From the NCBI RefSeq assembly GCF_001006785.1, contig NZ_CDHO01000003.1, positions 1,736,001 through 1,800,000 on the forward strand: a stretch of DNA of 64,000 nt, in the 5' to 3' direction. Position 1 is the first letter of the stretch; every line of letters starts with the position of its first letter. The notes under the pieces were generated by a model. The model had not been told where the DNA came from. It saw only the letters and a program-made list of their open reading frames with translations, and ran no database searches. The stretch is from Hyphomicrobium_B sp001006785 (GTDB lineage: Bacteria > Pseudomonadota > Alphaproteobacteria > Rhizobiales > Hyphomicrobiaceae). This document shows positions 33,594 to 42,218 of the stretch, piece by piece. A program made the translations under genes and the position numbers.

Positions 33594-34787
33594 CTATCTC
33601 GGCGCCTCGGCCAGAGTATGGCTTTGTGCGCGATAGTCCCCTTGATTTGCAGCTTTCACCGTCTTTGCGATCCAACCGCCGCCGAGCACGCGGGCTCCAG
33701 GCTCCTGGCTGGCATAAAACACGCAGGCTTGCCCGGTCGCAATACCTTCTTCCCCGTCGTGCAGCTCGACTTTGCCGCCCGTCCCGCCATCGGCTGTCAC
33801 CAGCGCGGCACGAAGCTTTTGCGAGGAGCGCATGCGCACGAAGAGTTCCAATCCGTTCCCGGCGCTTTCCGCGAACGAATTTTCTCCGAGCCAGTTGACG
33901 TCGCGCAAGATCAGTCCAGTTGTCGTCAGCGCCGAGCGCGGCCCGACCACGACTTCATTTTTCGCTGCATCCAGCCGCACGACGTACAGCGGCTCTGCCG
34001 CCGGGATCTTGATGCCGCGCCGCTGACCGACCGTGTAATGGACGATGCCTTCGTGCCGCCCGAGCACGCGCCCATCGAGATGAACGATGTTGCCGGCGTC
34101 GAGCGCATTCGGCTTCAGGCGTTCGATGACGTCCGTATAGCGGCCTGTCGGAACGAAGCAGATATCCTGGCTGTCGGACTTGTCGGCGACCGGCAGATTG
34201 AACGAGCGCGCGAGGTCGCGAACCTCGGACTTTTCCAGCGAGCCGACCGGAAACCACAGCGCCGCAAGCTGCGCCTTCGTGATGCCGAACAGGAAATAGC
34301 TCTGATCGCGATCCGTATCGACGGCGCGCGCAAGCTCTGGTCCGTGCTCGGTATCGCGTCGCTGCACATAGTGCCCCGTAACCAGCACCTCGGCGCCGAG
34401 ATCCTTTGCAGTTTCCAGCAAGTCGCGGAATTTGATTTCGTTATTGCAGGTCACGCACGGGATCGGCGTCTCACCGTGCACGTAACTCTCGGCGAACGAC
34501 TCGATCACCTTCTGAGCGAAGCGGGCCTCATAATCGAGGACGTAATGCGGGATGCCGAGAGCATCGGCAACACGACGGGCGTCGTGGATGTCCTGGCCCG
34601 CGCAGCAGCTGCCCTTGCGCCCGGTGGCGCTTCCATGATCGTAAAGCTGCAGCGTCACGCCGATGACATCATGCCCGGCTGCCTTCATGATCGCAGCCGC
34701 AACCGAACTGTCGACACCACCGGACATGGCGACGACGACGCGCTTCTTGGCACTCGGAACAGTGGCTGGCGTCTTAAAATCGGTCAT
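33594..34787 (-). CDS. mnmA: tRNA-specific 2-thiouridylase
   Basis: 397 residues from the ATG at 34787; an ATG 15 codons upstream is less likely. The PP-loop RVVVAMSGGVDSSVAAAIMK binds ATP. The two catalytic Cys are in PCVTCNNEIKF and in SDSQDICFVPTGRY. VTGHYVQRRD and HYTVGQRRGI also fit. It puts the 2-thio group on U34 of tRNA Lys, Glu and Gln. The following 405 bases to sciP are intergenic. Confidence 0.96.
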   Translation of the reverse strand: MTDFKTPATVPSAKKRVVVAMSGGVDSSVAAAIMKAAGHDVIGVTLQLYDHGSATGRKGSCCAGQDIHDARRVADALGIPHYVLDYEARFAQKVIESFAESYVHGETPIPCVTCNNEIKFRDLLETAKDLGAEVLVTGHYVQRRDTEHGPELARAVDTDRDQSYFLFGITKAQLAALWFPVGSLEKSEVRDLARSFNLPVADKSDSQDICFVPTGRYTDVIERLKPNALDAGNIVHLDGRVLGRHEGIVHYTVGQRRGIKIPAAEPLYVVRLDAAKNEVVVGPRSALTTTGLILRDVNWLGENSFAESAGNGLELFVRMRSSQKLRAALVTADGGTGGKVELHDGEEGIATGQACVFYASQEPGARVLGGGWIAKTVKAANQGDYRAQSHTLAEAPR

Positions 34788-35192
34788 CTGAGGCGGCAAA
34801 AACCCTAAACTGCTGACAAACGGCAATGCCAAGCTGCAGCCAGGATCATCCCCCGGCGCGGGCGGGCATTAAAAGACCAAATGTATTCAGCGAGTTATCT
34901 TGGTCTTGGCGGCAAAACTCGTCGGATTTTGCCACACGCTCTAATTCCTTAGTTCATTAAATGGGTGTCCCGCAAGTCGGCGGCAAGCATTTAACCAGAC
35001 TGGCCCGGTATTCGCTGTGAGCCGTCGAGGTTAGCGGCGTGACTCGATCCGGAACGGTGAGGAACGCGCCGAAGTTTAACCACGTTGAATTGGCACGTCT
35101 ATTTAAGCACTGTTCACTCAAGGGCTTAGTGCTAATTTAATGGCAACCCGCTATAAGTATCCCCTGTGGTCAGAGAGTGTGTATCGAGTATC
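34788..35192. other. intergenic region between mnmA and sciP (divergent promoters)
   Basis: 405 bases without a credible gene. A hairpin GGCAAAA...TTTTGCC lies at 34910-34932, next to a longer inverted repeat AAGACCA (34872) / TGGTCTT (34900). A GANTC methylation site is at 35041. Several TTAA half-sites occur near 34990, 35075, 35103 and 35137, but I see no full TTAA-N7-TTAA CtrA box. The mnmA and sciP promoters must lie here. Confidence 0.6.
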
Positions 35193-35471
35193 ATGACCGA
35201 ACAACAGATGAGAGCGCGCGGGCGCTACGTGATCGGACCCGATGGGTCTCCGCTCACGGTCGCCGATCTTCCCCCGCGGGACACCAAGCGATGGGTGATC
35301 CGTCGCAAAGCCGAAGTCGTCGCCGCCGTGCGCGGTGGCCTTCTCAGCATTGAGGAGGCATGCGAGCGATATACGTTGACCGTCGACGAATTCCTGTCGT
35401 GGCAGCGTTCCATCGACAAGCATGGGCTTCCGGGTCTGCGCGCCACGCGCTTGCAGGACTATCGAGAGTAG
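35193..35471 (+). CDS. sciP: SciP-type regulator (DUF1153)
   Basis: 92 residues from the ATG at 35193. The core YVIGPDGSPLTVADLPPRDT, then KRWVIRRKAEVVAAVRGGLL and the helix-turn-helix SIEEACERYTLTVDEFLSWQ matches SciP. In Caulobacter SciP is made in G1 and blocks CtrA-dependent promoters by binding CtrA and DNA. Being only 2.1 kb from ctrA fits that role. No clear ribosome site before the start. Confidence 0.93.
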   Translation: MTEQQMRARGRYVIGPDGSPLTVADLPPRDTKRWVIRRKAEVVAAVRGGLLSIEEACERYTLTVDEFLSWQRSIDKHGLPGLRATRLQDYRE

Positions 35472-35554
35472 TCGCGACGAGCGATCGATGATGCGAGGGG
35501 CCGATCCGTCGGCAGCTCCGCATACTCGCGCCGGCAGGTCCGCTGCTGTTTCAG

Positions 35555-36268
35555 CTATGGGCTTGCGGTCGCTTTGGCTTGCGCCGGAGCAGCGATCGCT
35601 TTTGATTTTGCGCTGTCTTTCGGCTTCGCCCCAGGCTTCTTGCTCGTTTTGGCTTTCGCCGCCGGCGCTGCGTCAGCGACCGGCTGCGGCGCCGATGGCG
35701 TCCAGCCCGCGACGGCCGACGACGGACTGCATCCGCTCTCGCCTTTGGTCCAGCGCGTAATGTCCCCGGTCATGGCGGACGCGAAGGCGTCCGTCATTTT
35801 CATGTTTTCAACCCTGACGGTTGCGGACGTGTCGCCGGTCGGATCGATGTCGACGCGGTAGGCTTTCGGGCCGCGTGGATTGGCCTGCGTCGGATCGCGA
35901 CGATGGATGACGATCTCCGCCTTGCCACCGCGTGATGGCGGCGCTGCCGTCGCGTGATAGACGTAGTCCGGCTTTAACGGTCCGCCGACCGCAAACCAGC
36001 ATTTCATCGCTCCCGTCGCGACGCGCGAATAGATGTCCGTCGCCGATCCGCCCTGGCCGCCGATCTGATCGACGACGGTACCCGTTTCCTGCGCAGCCCC
36101 CGGTGCCGACGCCGGTCGCGGTGGAGCTCCCTCAGCCGAGGCAGCTTCCACTGACGGTGCGCTCGGCAGGCCGAGCGTCGGCAATTGTGGTGCGCTTCCG
36201 GCGCATCCCGAAAGAAGCACGCCGGTGATGAGTGCAAGCAGCGCCTTGGATAAGCAACTGTCCGCCAT
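35555..36268 (-). CDS. lipoprotein of unknown function
   Basis: 237 residues from the ATG at 36268, with GGAG five bases upstream. Signal and lipobox (LALITGVLLSGC) place the lipidated Cys at about residue 22. A Pro/Ser/Ala segment precedes a conserved core (about 75-185) with SRVATGAMKCWFAVGGPLKP and EIVIHRRDP. A Lys/Ala/Pro tail ends the protein. No family name known to me. It lies between sciP (convergent) and fliJ, and would be modified by Lgt. Confidence 0.8.
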   Translation of the reverse strand: MADSCLSKALLALITGVLLSGCAGSAPQLPTLGLPSAPSVEAASAEGAPPRPASAPGAAQETGTVVDQIGGQGGSATDIYSRVATGAMKCWFAVGGPLKPDYVYHATAAPPSRGGKAEIVIHRRDPTQANPRGPKAYRVDIDPTGDTSATVRVENMKMTDAFASAMTGDITRWTKGESGCSPSSAVAGWTPSAPQPVADAAPAAKAKTSKKPGAKPKDSAKSKAIAAPAQAKATASP

Positions 36269-36397
36269 TGTGCTCCGCTGGATGACGCGCACGAGAGGCC
36301 CTGTTGAGGGATCGACCAAGAACCCCTTTGCCCGGCAAGCGGCCATCCGGCAAGAGGGTTACCCACCGGCCAAACGGCGCGATCAGAAATGGACACA

Positions 36398-36427
36398 AGA
36401 AAAAGACGGCGCCTTTCGGGCGCCGCC
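36398..36427 (-). terminator. terminator of the fliJ-like gene
   Basis: On the minus strand a CGGCGCC...GGCGCCG stem with a five-base loop is followed by GTCTTTTTC. It lies about 55 bases after the fliJ stop and before the lipoprotein start, so those two genes are separate units. Confidence 0.8.
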
Positions 36428-36478
36428 TGCATTCGCTCGTGTCTGTGATTTGCCGGATACGGATGATTCGCTGGCCGT

Positions 36479-36859
36479 CTAGCGGAGCGCGCTCAATCCG
36501 AAAGGTCTTTCCCGGCGCCCGCGCGGATCGTGCTGACCCTCGATCTGCTGGCTGGCGCGGGAAAACTGTTCCAGCGTATCGTCGCGTTCGCGGACGGCAG
36601 CTGCAAGCTTCTCGCGCAGACCTTCCGTCGATTGCCGGAGGTTGTCGCGGCGAAGCGCTGCAGCCTTGGCGAATGTCGAATACGAAAAATGTCCCCGGTC
36701 GCGAACGCCGGTGCGGTCTTCCTCGAGTTGGATTTGCCGCTCCAGATCGGACGCCATCTGATCGAATTCGCGAATGATTCTTTCGAGATCCTCGACCTTC
36801 CTCGATTTCTCCTCGACCTCGCGACGCTTGAGGAGAATGGTCGTTTCACGTGATTTCAT
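36479..36859 (-). CDS. fliJ: FliJ-like flagellar export protein
   Basis: 126 residues from the ATG at 36859. It is almost entirely heptad-like coiled coil: KRREVEEKSRKVEDLERIIR, then SDLERQIQLEEDRTG and RRDNLRQSTEGLREKLAAAV. The segment FSYSTFAKAAALRRDNL matches alphaproteobacterial FliJ, the chaperone-escort of the flagellar export ATPase FliI. FliI, usually adjacent in relatives, is not in this window. The gene is divergent from ctrA, which is a common setting for flagellar genes under CtrA control. Confidence 0.8.
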   Translation of the reverse strand: MKSRETTILLKRREVEEKSRKVEDLERIIREFDQMASDLERQIQLEEDRTGVRDRGHFSYSTFAKAAALRRDNLRQSTEGLREKLAAAVRERDDTLEQFSRASQQIEGQHDPRGRRERPFGLSALR

Positions 36860-37535
36860 CGTTCGATACCCTGCACACATTCGAACTTACGTGGCCGATC
36901 AATCAAAAAACGTGCCAAAGGCGCGAAAAGATTTCGTGGCCGAAGCAACATGAACATCAGCGGTAATCGCGACACGTTAACCGCGTTGCATCGCCTCGTT
37001 GCTACTTCAATACTAGACATAACATGTTACGCTTAAGTTGCGGTAAAGCAACGCGTAACCTTTTCTGACGTACCGTCCCGTTCAGGGGCAGATTTTCGCC
37101 ATAAGCAATCTAGGGGCTGGCTGCGAATTCTGTTAGCTCTTGATTCGAACCGAATGCGGGTCGCAAGGCGGTCGAGAAACAAGCTGGAAGGGTGGGCGCC
37201 CGGACGGCAGGTTTCCGCGGCGGGATCTGTTAGACGGTCGAGAGGGGCGCAGTTCTAATATTTTGACATTTTGACGGGCCGTCTTTGGCGCGAACGGGCA
37301 CCTGTGTCCGTGAAGCAAGATCGATGTCCCGTCCGCGAAGGCCAAAAGCGGTCTGGCTATGCCGTTAATACGCGGCAGAGCCCATTCTGCAGAAATGGCT
37401 AACGCGGAATTAGGGTTTGTTAACCTCTCGTCGCTAACTTCCTAACGATCGCTTAGCTCGAACTGTAGTGCGTTTCTTTGGGCGAACAAGCAGACATGGC
37501 GCGGAGTCATTGGATAGGGCACCAGAGGAACGGTC
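36860..37535. promoter_or_regulatory. long upstream region of ctrA, divergent from fliJ
   Basis: 676 bases without a credible gene. It holds GANTC sites at 37142-37146 and 37504-37508, the latter in the presumed ctrA leader. Close to ctrA, at 37419-37455, TTAACC, GCTAAC and CCTAAC form three TAAC repeats. GANTC methylation and TTAAC-type CtrA half-sites control ctrA in Caulobacter. Whether they act here is inferred; a full TTAA-N7-TTAA box is not seen. Confidence 0.55.
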
Positions 37536-38234
37536 ATGAGGGTTCTACTCATAGAAGACGACAGCGCTACGGCGCAAAGCATCGAGCTGATGCTTCAATC
37601 TGAAGGTTTTAACGTTTACACGACCGACCTCGGAGAAGAGGGTGTCGATCTCGGTAAGCTTTACGACTACGATATTATTCTTCTCGATTTGAATTTGCCG
37701 GACATGAGCGGCTATGAGGTTCTGAAGACACTCCGTGTCTCGAAAGTCTCAACGCCGATCCTGATCCTGTCGGGCCTCGCCGGCATCGACGACAAGGTTC
37801 GCGGCCTCGGCTTCGGCGCCGATGACTACATGACGAAGCCGTTCCACAAGGACGAACTCGTCGCCCGCATCCAGGCGATTGTCCGCCGTTCGAAGGGCCA
37901 TGCCCAGTCGATCATCGAAACGGGCGATCTGCGCGTCAACCTCGACACCAAGACGGTCGACGTCAACGGTCAGCGCGTGCATCTGACGGGCAAGGAATAC
38001 CAGATGCTGGAGCTCCTCTCGCTCCGCAAGGGTACCACGCTCACGAAAGAGATGTTCCTCAACCATCTCTACGGCGGCATGGACGAGCCTGAACTGAAGA
38101 TCATCGACGTGTTCATCTGCAAGCTGCGCAAGAAACTGCAGACGGCAACCGGCGGCAAGCACTACATCGAGACGGTCTGGGGACGTGGCTACGTGCTGCG
38201 CGATCCGGGGCACGAAGGTTCGGAAGCCGCATAA
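37536..38234 (+). CDS. ctrA: cell-cycle response regulator CtrA
   Basis: 232 residues, the normal CtrA length. Receiver: MRVLLIEDDSATAQSIELML, phospho-acceptor Asp in IILLDLNLPDMSGYEVLK, Lys in DDYMTKPFHKDELVARIQ. C-terminal winged helix: LTGKEYQMLELLSLRKGTTL and KEMFLNHLYGGMDEPELKII, both hallmarks of CtrA. The C-terminus is SEAA, close to the usual degradation-prone Ala end. It governs division, flagella and DNA replication in alphaproteobacteria. A strong terminator follows. Confidence 0.97.
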   Translation: MRVLLIEDDSATAQSIELMLQSEGFNVYTTDLGEEGVDLGKLYDYDIILLDLNLPDMSGYEVLKTLRVSKVSTPILILSGLAGIDDKVRGLGFGADDYMTKPFHKDELVARIQAIVRRSKGHAQSIIETGDLRVNLDTKTVDVNGQRVHLTGKEYQMLELLSLRKGTTLTKEMFLNHLYGGMDEPELKIIDVFICKLRKKLQTATGGKHYIETVWGRGYVLRDPGHEGSEAA

Positions 38235-38273
38235 AACCGCGCGCTCGCCTTCTCCAAAACTCTATCCACGCGT

Positions 38274-38305
38274 ACAGGGGCCATGATGGCCCCTGTGGTG
38301 TTTTT
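38274..38305 (+). terminator. rho-independent terminator of ctrA
   Basis: A perfect 10-pair stem (ACAGGGGCCA / TGGCCCCTGT) with a TGA loop is followed by GGTGTTTTT. It lies about 40 bases after the ctrA stop. Confidence 0.9.
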
Positions 38306-38346
38306 GGATGCCGCTAAATTCGGCGTCTCGCCTCCGCGAACGAATC

Positions 38347-39834
38347 CTATTTCAGGGGCGCCTCGGATTCTGACGGCGTTGCGCCAAATCGATAATTGAT
38401 CGAGAGCCGCCCCGTCTGAATATTCGGATCGAACTTCGTCGACACGATCTCGTTGATCTCAGGCAGATCGTTTGGAAGCAGTTTCACCGTCTCGCTGCCG
38501 AGGTCGATGTAGCGATACTCAGCCTTGAGCGACAGTGAGTCGTTCAGGCGCGTTTCGATACCGCCACCGATGAACCCGCCGCTCAAGCGCCGCCCGGAAA
38601 TGAGCGTCGTTCCGCCGCCTCCGACAGTCTCGCCGTCGACGCTGATGCCGAACGAGACGTTCGTGTCATCCGCTTCGACGTTGGCGTAACCACCGCTGAG
38701 GAACAGCAGCGTATCAGGACGCGCCAGATAGCCGATGCGGCCGCCCACCATCAGCATGTTCTTCAGCTGCGTTTTGGTGCCGCCGCGAAGTTCCGCATCT
38801 TCGTCGATCGCCAATGACAGACTGTTGGTCTGCTTCAGATGCGAATAGTCGGCGTCGCCGAACGCACCGATCACGAAGCGCGGGCTGATCTGGTAATCGT
38901 AACCGGCCGTGGCGAACAGAATGCCGCCGTCATGCCCGAACGGAATCCCCGCGCTGAAAATGGAGCCGGGATCGGACGAACGATCGCTGAGTTCCAGCGT
39001 GTTCTTGGCGACGCCATAACCGCCGCCGACGCCGAGGTAGGCGCCGGTCCAGCTGCTGGTGACCGGCGGAATCGAATTGTCCGGCGCATCCGACTTGCCG
39101 TCGCCGAAGCGGTAGTTCAGCGAAATTCTGCCTGTTTGGATCTGCGGCTTGATCGATCCGGTGATGAACTCGTCCGCGCCGGAACCCGGCAGAATGTCGA
39201 GACGCTCGGCCTGCAGCGACGTGTAGCGATACTCGGCCTTGATGCTGAAGCCGTTCGAGATCAGCGTTTCGACGCCGCCGCCGAGGAAGTAGCCGTCAAA
39301 GCTTCCCACTCCCGCAAGCGTGCCGCCGCCCGAGCCACCGCCGATATTGAGGTTGGCTTTGATGTCGCTTGATTCGGCGTGTGCGTATCCGAATGTCGAA
39401 AAGAACATCGTCGTCGGAGCGACGAGATAGCCGATGCGTCCGCCGATCGAGAGCTGATTCTCGATCTTGAATTTGATGTTTGCATCGATTTCGCCGAGCT
39501 CGCTGCCGGCGCCGATGTTCGTGCTGATGTCGGAGAAGTCGTAGTCGATGAAAGCGCCGACAACCAACGGTCCGAACAGGACATGATCATAGCCGGCGCT
39601 GAGCGTTGCAAAGCCGCCCGATCCGCCGAAGCCGTTGATGCCGATGTTCGCGTCGATGAATGACGAGATCGCGGGTCCGGTGCCCAGGTTGAGATCGTTC
39701 TTCGTCATGCCGTAGCCGCCGCCTACGCCGAGCGAAATACCTTCCCAGTCATTGGCGGAAGCCGGAGTGGCAATAGCCGAAGCCGACACCGCGGCGCTTG
39801 ATGCAACAAGCAACCCTGCGAATATTTTTTTCAT
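38347..39834 (-). CDS. outer-membrane protein with two tandem beta-barrel domains
   Basis: 495 residues from the ATG at 39834. A signal peptide (MKKIFAGLLVASSAAVSASA) ends near ASANDW. Two homologous Omp25/OmpA-type barrels follow: about residues 28-245 starting WEGISLGVGGGYG and ending ISLNYRFG, and about 268-485 starting WTGAYLGVGGGYG and ending LSINYRFG. Each also repeats GGRIGYL and IKAEYRY / LKAEYRY. A ten-residue acidic and Pro-rich linker joins them. Single-barrel versions are very common in this order; a double one is unusual. Isolated between ctrA and the metallo-hydrolase. Confidence 0.88.
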   Translation of the reverse strand: MKKIFAGLLVASSAAVSASAIATPASANDWEGISLGVGGGYGMTKNDLNLGTGPAISSFIDANIGINGFGGSGGFATLSAGYDHVLFGPLVVGAFIDYDFSDISTNIGAGSELGEIDANIKFKIENQLSIGGRIGYLVAPTTMFFSTFGYAHAESSDIKANLNIGGGSGGGTLAGVGSFDGYFLGGGVETLISNGFSIKAEYRYTSLQAERLDILPGSGADEFITGSIKPQIQTGRISLNYRFGDGKSDAPDNSIPPVTSSWTGAYLGVGGGYGVAKNTLELSDRSSDPGSIFSAGIPFGHDGGILFATAGYDYQISPRFVIGAFGDADYSHLKQTNSLSLAIDEDAELRGGTKTQLKNMLMVGGRIGYLARPDTLLFLSGGYANVEADDTNVSFGISVDGETVGGGGTTLISGRRLSGGFIGGGIETRLNDSLSLKAEYRYIDLGSETVKLLPNDLPEINEIVSTKFDPNIQTGRLSINYRFGATPSESEAPLK

Positions 39835-40059
39835 CGGAACCCCGCCATTAAGAATTTGGTTATGCTCAATCAGTGCTCTGATATTCTCGATTCGGCTCGG
39901 GTGCACGACCTCTCGAAAGAGATTCTCCTGTACGTGGTTTTCTATTCACATCAGCCGTTTGGCCGGGTCAGACGATCCGCTATGACAAGTTGGGTCATGT
40001 GAGCTTGCGGTGAAGCGGAGCAATGCTCTAAGACCGCAGCTTGCCCGCAGGAGCATTCA

Positions 40060-40722
40060 ATGAGCGACGCGACGACCCCGCCTCAATCACCGCTTAAGGC
40101 CGCGATCGTGCGCGTGACGCCGTTCGAGCAGAACTGCACGCTGATCTGGAACGAGGCGTCGAAGCGCGGCGCCGTGGTCGATCCGGGCGGCGATCTCGAC
40201 CGCATCTTCCGTGGCATCGATGAAGCCGAAATCGAGGTCGAAAAGATTCTGCTGACTCATGGACATATCGACCACGCGGGCGCCGCGGACGAGCTGCGCC
40301 GGGAGCTTGGCGTCAAGATCGAAGGGCCGCATAAGGCCGACGCGCTCCTGCTCGACAACCTCGAGAAGCAGGGCGAGATGTACGGCATTCCCGACGTGCG
40401 CAACGTCAAGCCCGACCGCTGGCTCGATGACGGCGACGTTGTCACCGTAGCCGGTCACACGTTCAATATTTTCCATTGCCCGGGTCACTCGCCGGGATCG
40501 GTCGTGTTCTTCGACGCGGCGCAACGGTTTGCGCTCGTTGGCGATGTCCTCTTTCGCGGCTCGATCGGCCGGACGGATTTTCCCTACGGCGACCACGATG
40601 CGCTGATTGCGGCAATCAAGACGAAGCTTTTGCCGCTCGGCGACGATATCGCCTTCATCTGCGGCCACGGGCCCCCAGGCCAATTCGGGCAGGAACGACT
40701 GACGAATCCGTTTCTGGTCTGA
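40060..40722 (+). CDS. MBL-fold metallo-hydrolase (glyoxalase II-like, YcbL type)
   Basis: 220 residues. The metal-binding motif THGHIDHAG (HxHxDH) is followed by HCPGHSPGSVVFF, GDVLFRGSIGRTD and the last His in FICGHGPPGQFGQE. This order and the FPYGDHDAL motif are typical of the YcbL/GloB-like group that hydrolyses thioesters such as S-lactoylglutathione. Persulfide dioxygenase relatives are possible. It stands alone; a hairpin and the second repeat copy follow. Confidence 0.9.
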   Translation: MSDATTPPQSPLKAAIVRVTPFEQNCTLIWNEASKRGAVVDPGGDLDRIFRGIDEAEIEVEKILLTHGHIDHAGAADELRRELGVKIEGPHKADALLLDNLEKQGEMYGIPDVRNVKPDRWLDDGDVVTVAGHTFNIFHCPGHSPGSVVFFDAAQRFALVGDVLFRGSIGRTDFPYGDHDALIAAIKTKLLPLGDDIAFICGHGPPGQFGQERLTNPFLV

Positions 40723-40745
40723 ACTGCGGTAGACCGCAGAGGGCT

Positions 40746-40767
40746 ACCGGGAACCAGTGTTCCCGGT
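40746..40767 (+). terminator. hairpin after the metallo-hydrolase gene
   Basis: A perfect nine-pair stem ACCGGGAAC / GTTCCCGGT with a CAGT loop lies 24 bases after the stop. Only AAGAAG follows on the plus strand, so it may be a processing structure rather than a classical terminator. Confidence 0.5.
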
Positions 40768-40770
40768 AAG

Positions 40771-40842
40771 AAGCACTGCAAAACAAAGACCTAGAGCCGA
40801 TCCGAGGTTCCGCGCTTCAACGGAAAGCGGAGAGCCTCTAGA
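40771..40842 (+). repeat. dispersed extragenic palindromic repeat, copy B
   Basis: This copy matches the right half of the element at 5462-5573: AGCAC, then ACAAAG, C-TAGAGCCGATCCG, CAACGGAAAGC and a closing CTCTAG. Inverted ends CTAGAG/CTCTAG are kept. The stop codon of the minus-strand gene at 40838 again falls inside the closing CTCTAG, just as in copy A. Confidence 0.75.
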
Positions 40843-41209
40843 ACGACCATTCCCAGTGCAGGCATCCGAACACACCGCATTCGCGTGCCAGCGTGCCGTA
40901 TCCGCCGTTCGACAGTGTGTTGGTACCGTCGCCGAAAATGTCGACGGTCTGCACGCGCAGGGTTTCTTCGCAGCTCCGGCGGCAATCGACCCAACCGCCG
41001 CGAGGCAGCTTAACCTGCCAGCCGTATCGGCCAGGCCGCACGACGCTTTGCACCGAACCGTTGCCATAGTGGCTGCGCGCCGTGATGACTTCGCCCGGCT
41101 CGTAGTTCGAGCGCAGCCGGCGCGCCAGCGCATCGGCCGGAGTCGGCATCGAGGCAACCGCGAGCAATGCACCGATCACCGGGAGGGCAGCCCAAAGTCT
41201 GGAGCGCAT
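40838..41209 (-). CDS. small secreted protein of unknown function
   Basis: 123 residues with a signal peptide ending near PADALA (about residue 28). The mature part has a KLPRGGWVDCRRSCEETLR stretch, a VQTVDIFGD motif and an end ECGVFGCLHWEWSF; four Cys suggest two disulfides. I have seen similar unnamed sequences in related bacteria, but know no function. It is 47 bases downstream of the next secreted-protein gene on the same strand, so the two may be co-transcribed. Confidence 0.78.
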   Translation of the reverse strand: MRSRLWAALPVIGALLAVASMPTPADALARRLRSNYEPGEVITARSHYGNGSVQSVVRPGRYGWQVKLPRGGWVDCRRSCEETLRVQTVDIFGDGTNTLSNGGYGTLARECGVFGCLHWEWSF

Positions 41210-41256
41210 GTTCTCGTATCCTTTTTCGGCGAACCGCCGGGCTGCTTGTGATGAAC

Positions 41257-41808
41257 TCAGCGCGACATGGAAATGTTGATGCCCTTGAGAGACGGGCCAC
41301 TGGTCAGCACGGCGACCGAATGTGAGCCGCGGCCGACGGTCACCATCATGGAGCCGGCGATACCCCCACTGATCGCCAGGTTGAGCCGGTTCGCCGAGGC
41401 GCGCCCCGTCACCGATCCCGACTGATTATACGTCCGCTCTTCCCAGTTGCCGCTCACCGCGCCGCCGGCATCGACCAGATTGGCGCGCAGTTCCACCTTC
41501 GCCGAAGCGTTGGCGCAGCGGATCGAGATCCCGAGATTATGCGGGCCGCCCGTGTTCGTATAATAGCCCTTGCAGCGAAGGCTTTCCGTCTTGCCGCCAT
41601 CGAACTTCGCGACCCCTGAGCCGCTCCACGTGCCGACGAGTTCAGGAAATGGACCGTCTGCAGCATAAACATTCGGCGTGAACGACAGAGCGCCGCCCAT
41701 TGCCGCCGTCGCAGCAAGCGCGCCAAGATAACGGGAAAAACGCCCGAAATAGTGCTGATGGCGAGACACGAAGCCCTTCCTTCCTGCGTATCGCGAAACG
41801 GCGCGCAT
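41257..41808 (-). CDS. secreted protein, paralogue of the 42219 gene
   Basis: 183 residues. A long signal region with a hydrophobic stretch (YLGALAATAAMGGAL) ends near VYAADG. The mature part starts FPELVGTWSGSGVAKFDGGK, has CKGYYTNTGGPHNLGISIRC (two Cys), then ANLVDAGGAVSGNWEERTYN and SGSVTGRASANRLNLAISG. This pattern recurs in the divergent neighbour at 42219 (GRWVG, two Cys, GAWKD, GGTVDGTI). It looks like a small lipocalin-like beta-sandwich. Function unknown. Confidence 0.8.
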   Translation of the reverse strand: MRAVSRYAGRKGFVSRHQHYFGRFSRYLGALAATAAMGGALSFTPNVYAADGPFPELVGTWSGSGVAKFDGGKTESLRCKGYYTNTGGPHNLGISIRCANASAKVELRANLVDAGGAVSGNWEERTYNQSGSVTGRASANRLNLAISGGIAGSMMVTVGRGSHSVAVLTSGPSLKGINISMSR

Positions 41809-42218
41809 TATTGTCTGACGCCCCCGATTTGGCGAGCCATATGGACAAAGTTGAACGAGATGCGCCGGAGTGTTGCCCTCGAACGACAGTCCAATACTGC
41901 GCCGTACGCGCGAACGTTCTAAGGCCGCTTTCCGTTCCGGTGCTTATGAGGAGAACATACGCGTCGCGCAAGGCCCTTGCCTCGGCTCCACAGTACGGGA
42001 GTTCGTCTTGCTCCCGGCACATCTGAGCAGAATTGAACTCGCGATATCTCCGCAATACGGCCCACAAACTGTCGAGATCGGCGATCAGTTTTCTCTCGTC
42101 GCCACTGGATCGCTGAACGCATGAAGGCTCGGCTGAGAGGCGACGGGGTTCTCGAAAGATCGGGCAAGCGCGGGGGTGCTTGAAGCCGGAGAGGCTTGAC
42201 GAGGGAGTCGAAAAATCA
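41809..42218. other. intergenic region between two divergent secreted-protein genes
   Basis: 410 bases. Short open frames on both strands have no conserved-looking content or ribosome site. I see no RNA gene, terminator or repeat. It most likely holds the two divergent promoters. Confidence 0.5.

Noticed and set aside
34788..35192. Canonical CtrA boxes (TTAA-N7-TTAA) before sciP
   Set aside because: Several TTAA half-sites are present but no pair has the seven-base spacing.
37133..37345. A 70-codon minus-strand frame in the ctrA upstream region
   Set aside because: Arg/Pro/Ser-rich, no ribosome site, and within a region expected to be regulatory.
41642..42067. Short frames on both strands in the gap between the two paralogous secreted-protein genes
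   Set aside because: They overlap each other and the signal-peptide codons of the 41257 gene, and have no ribosome site.
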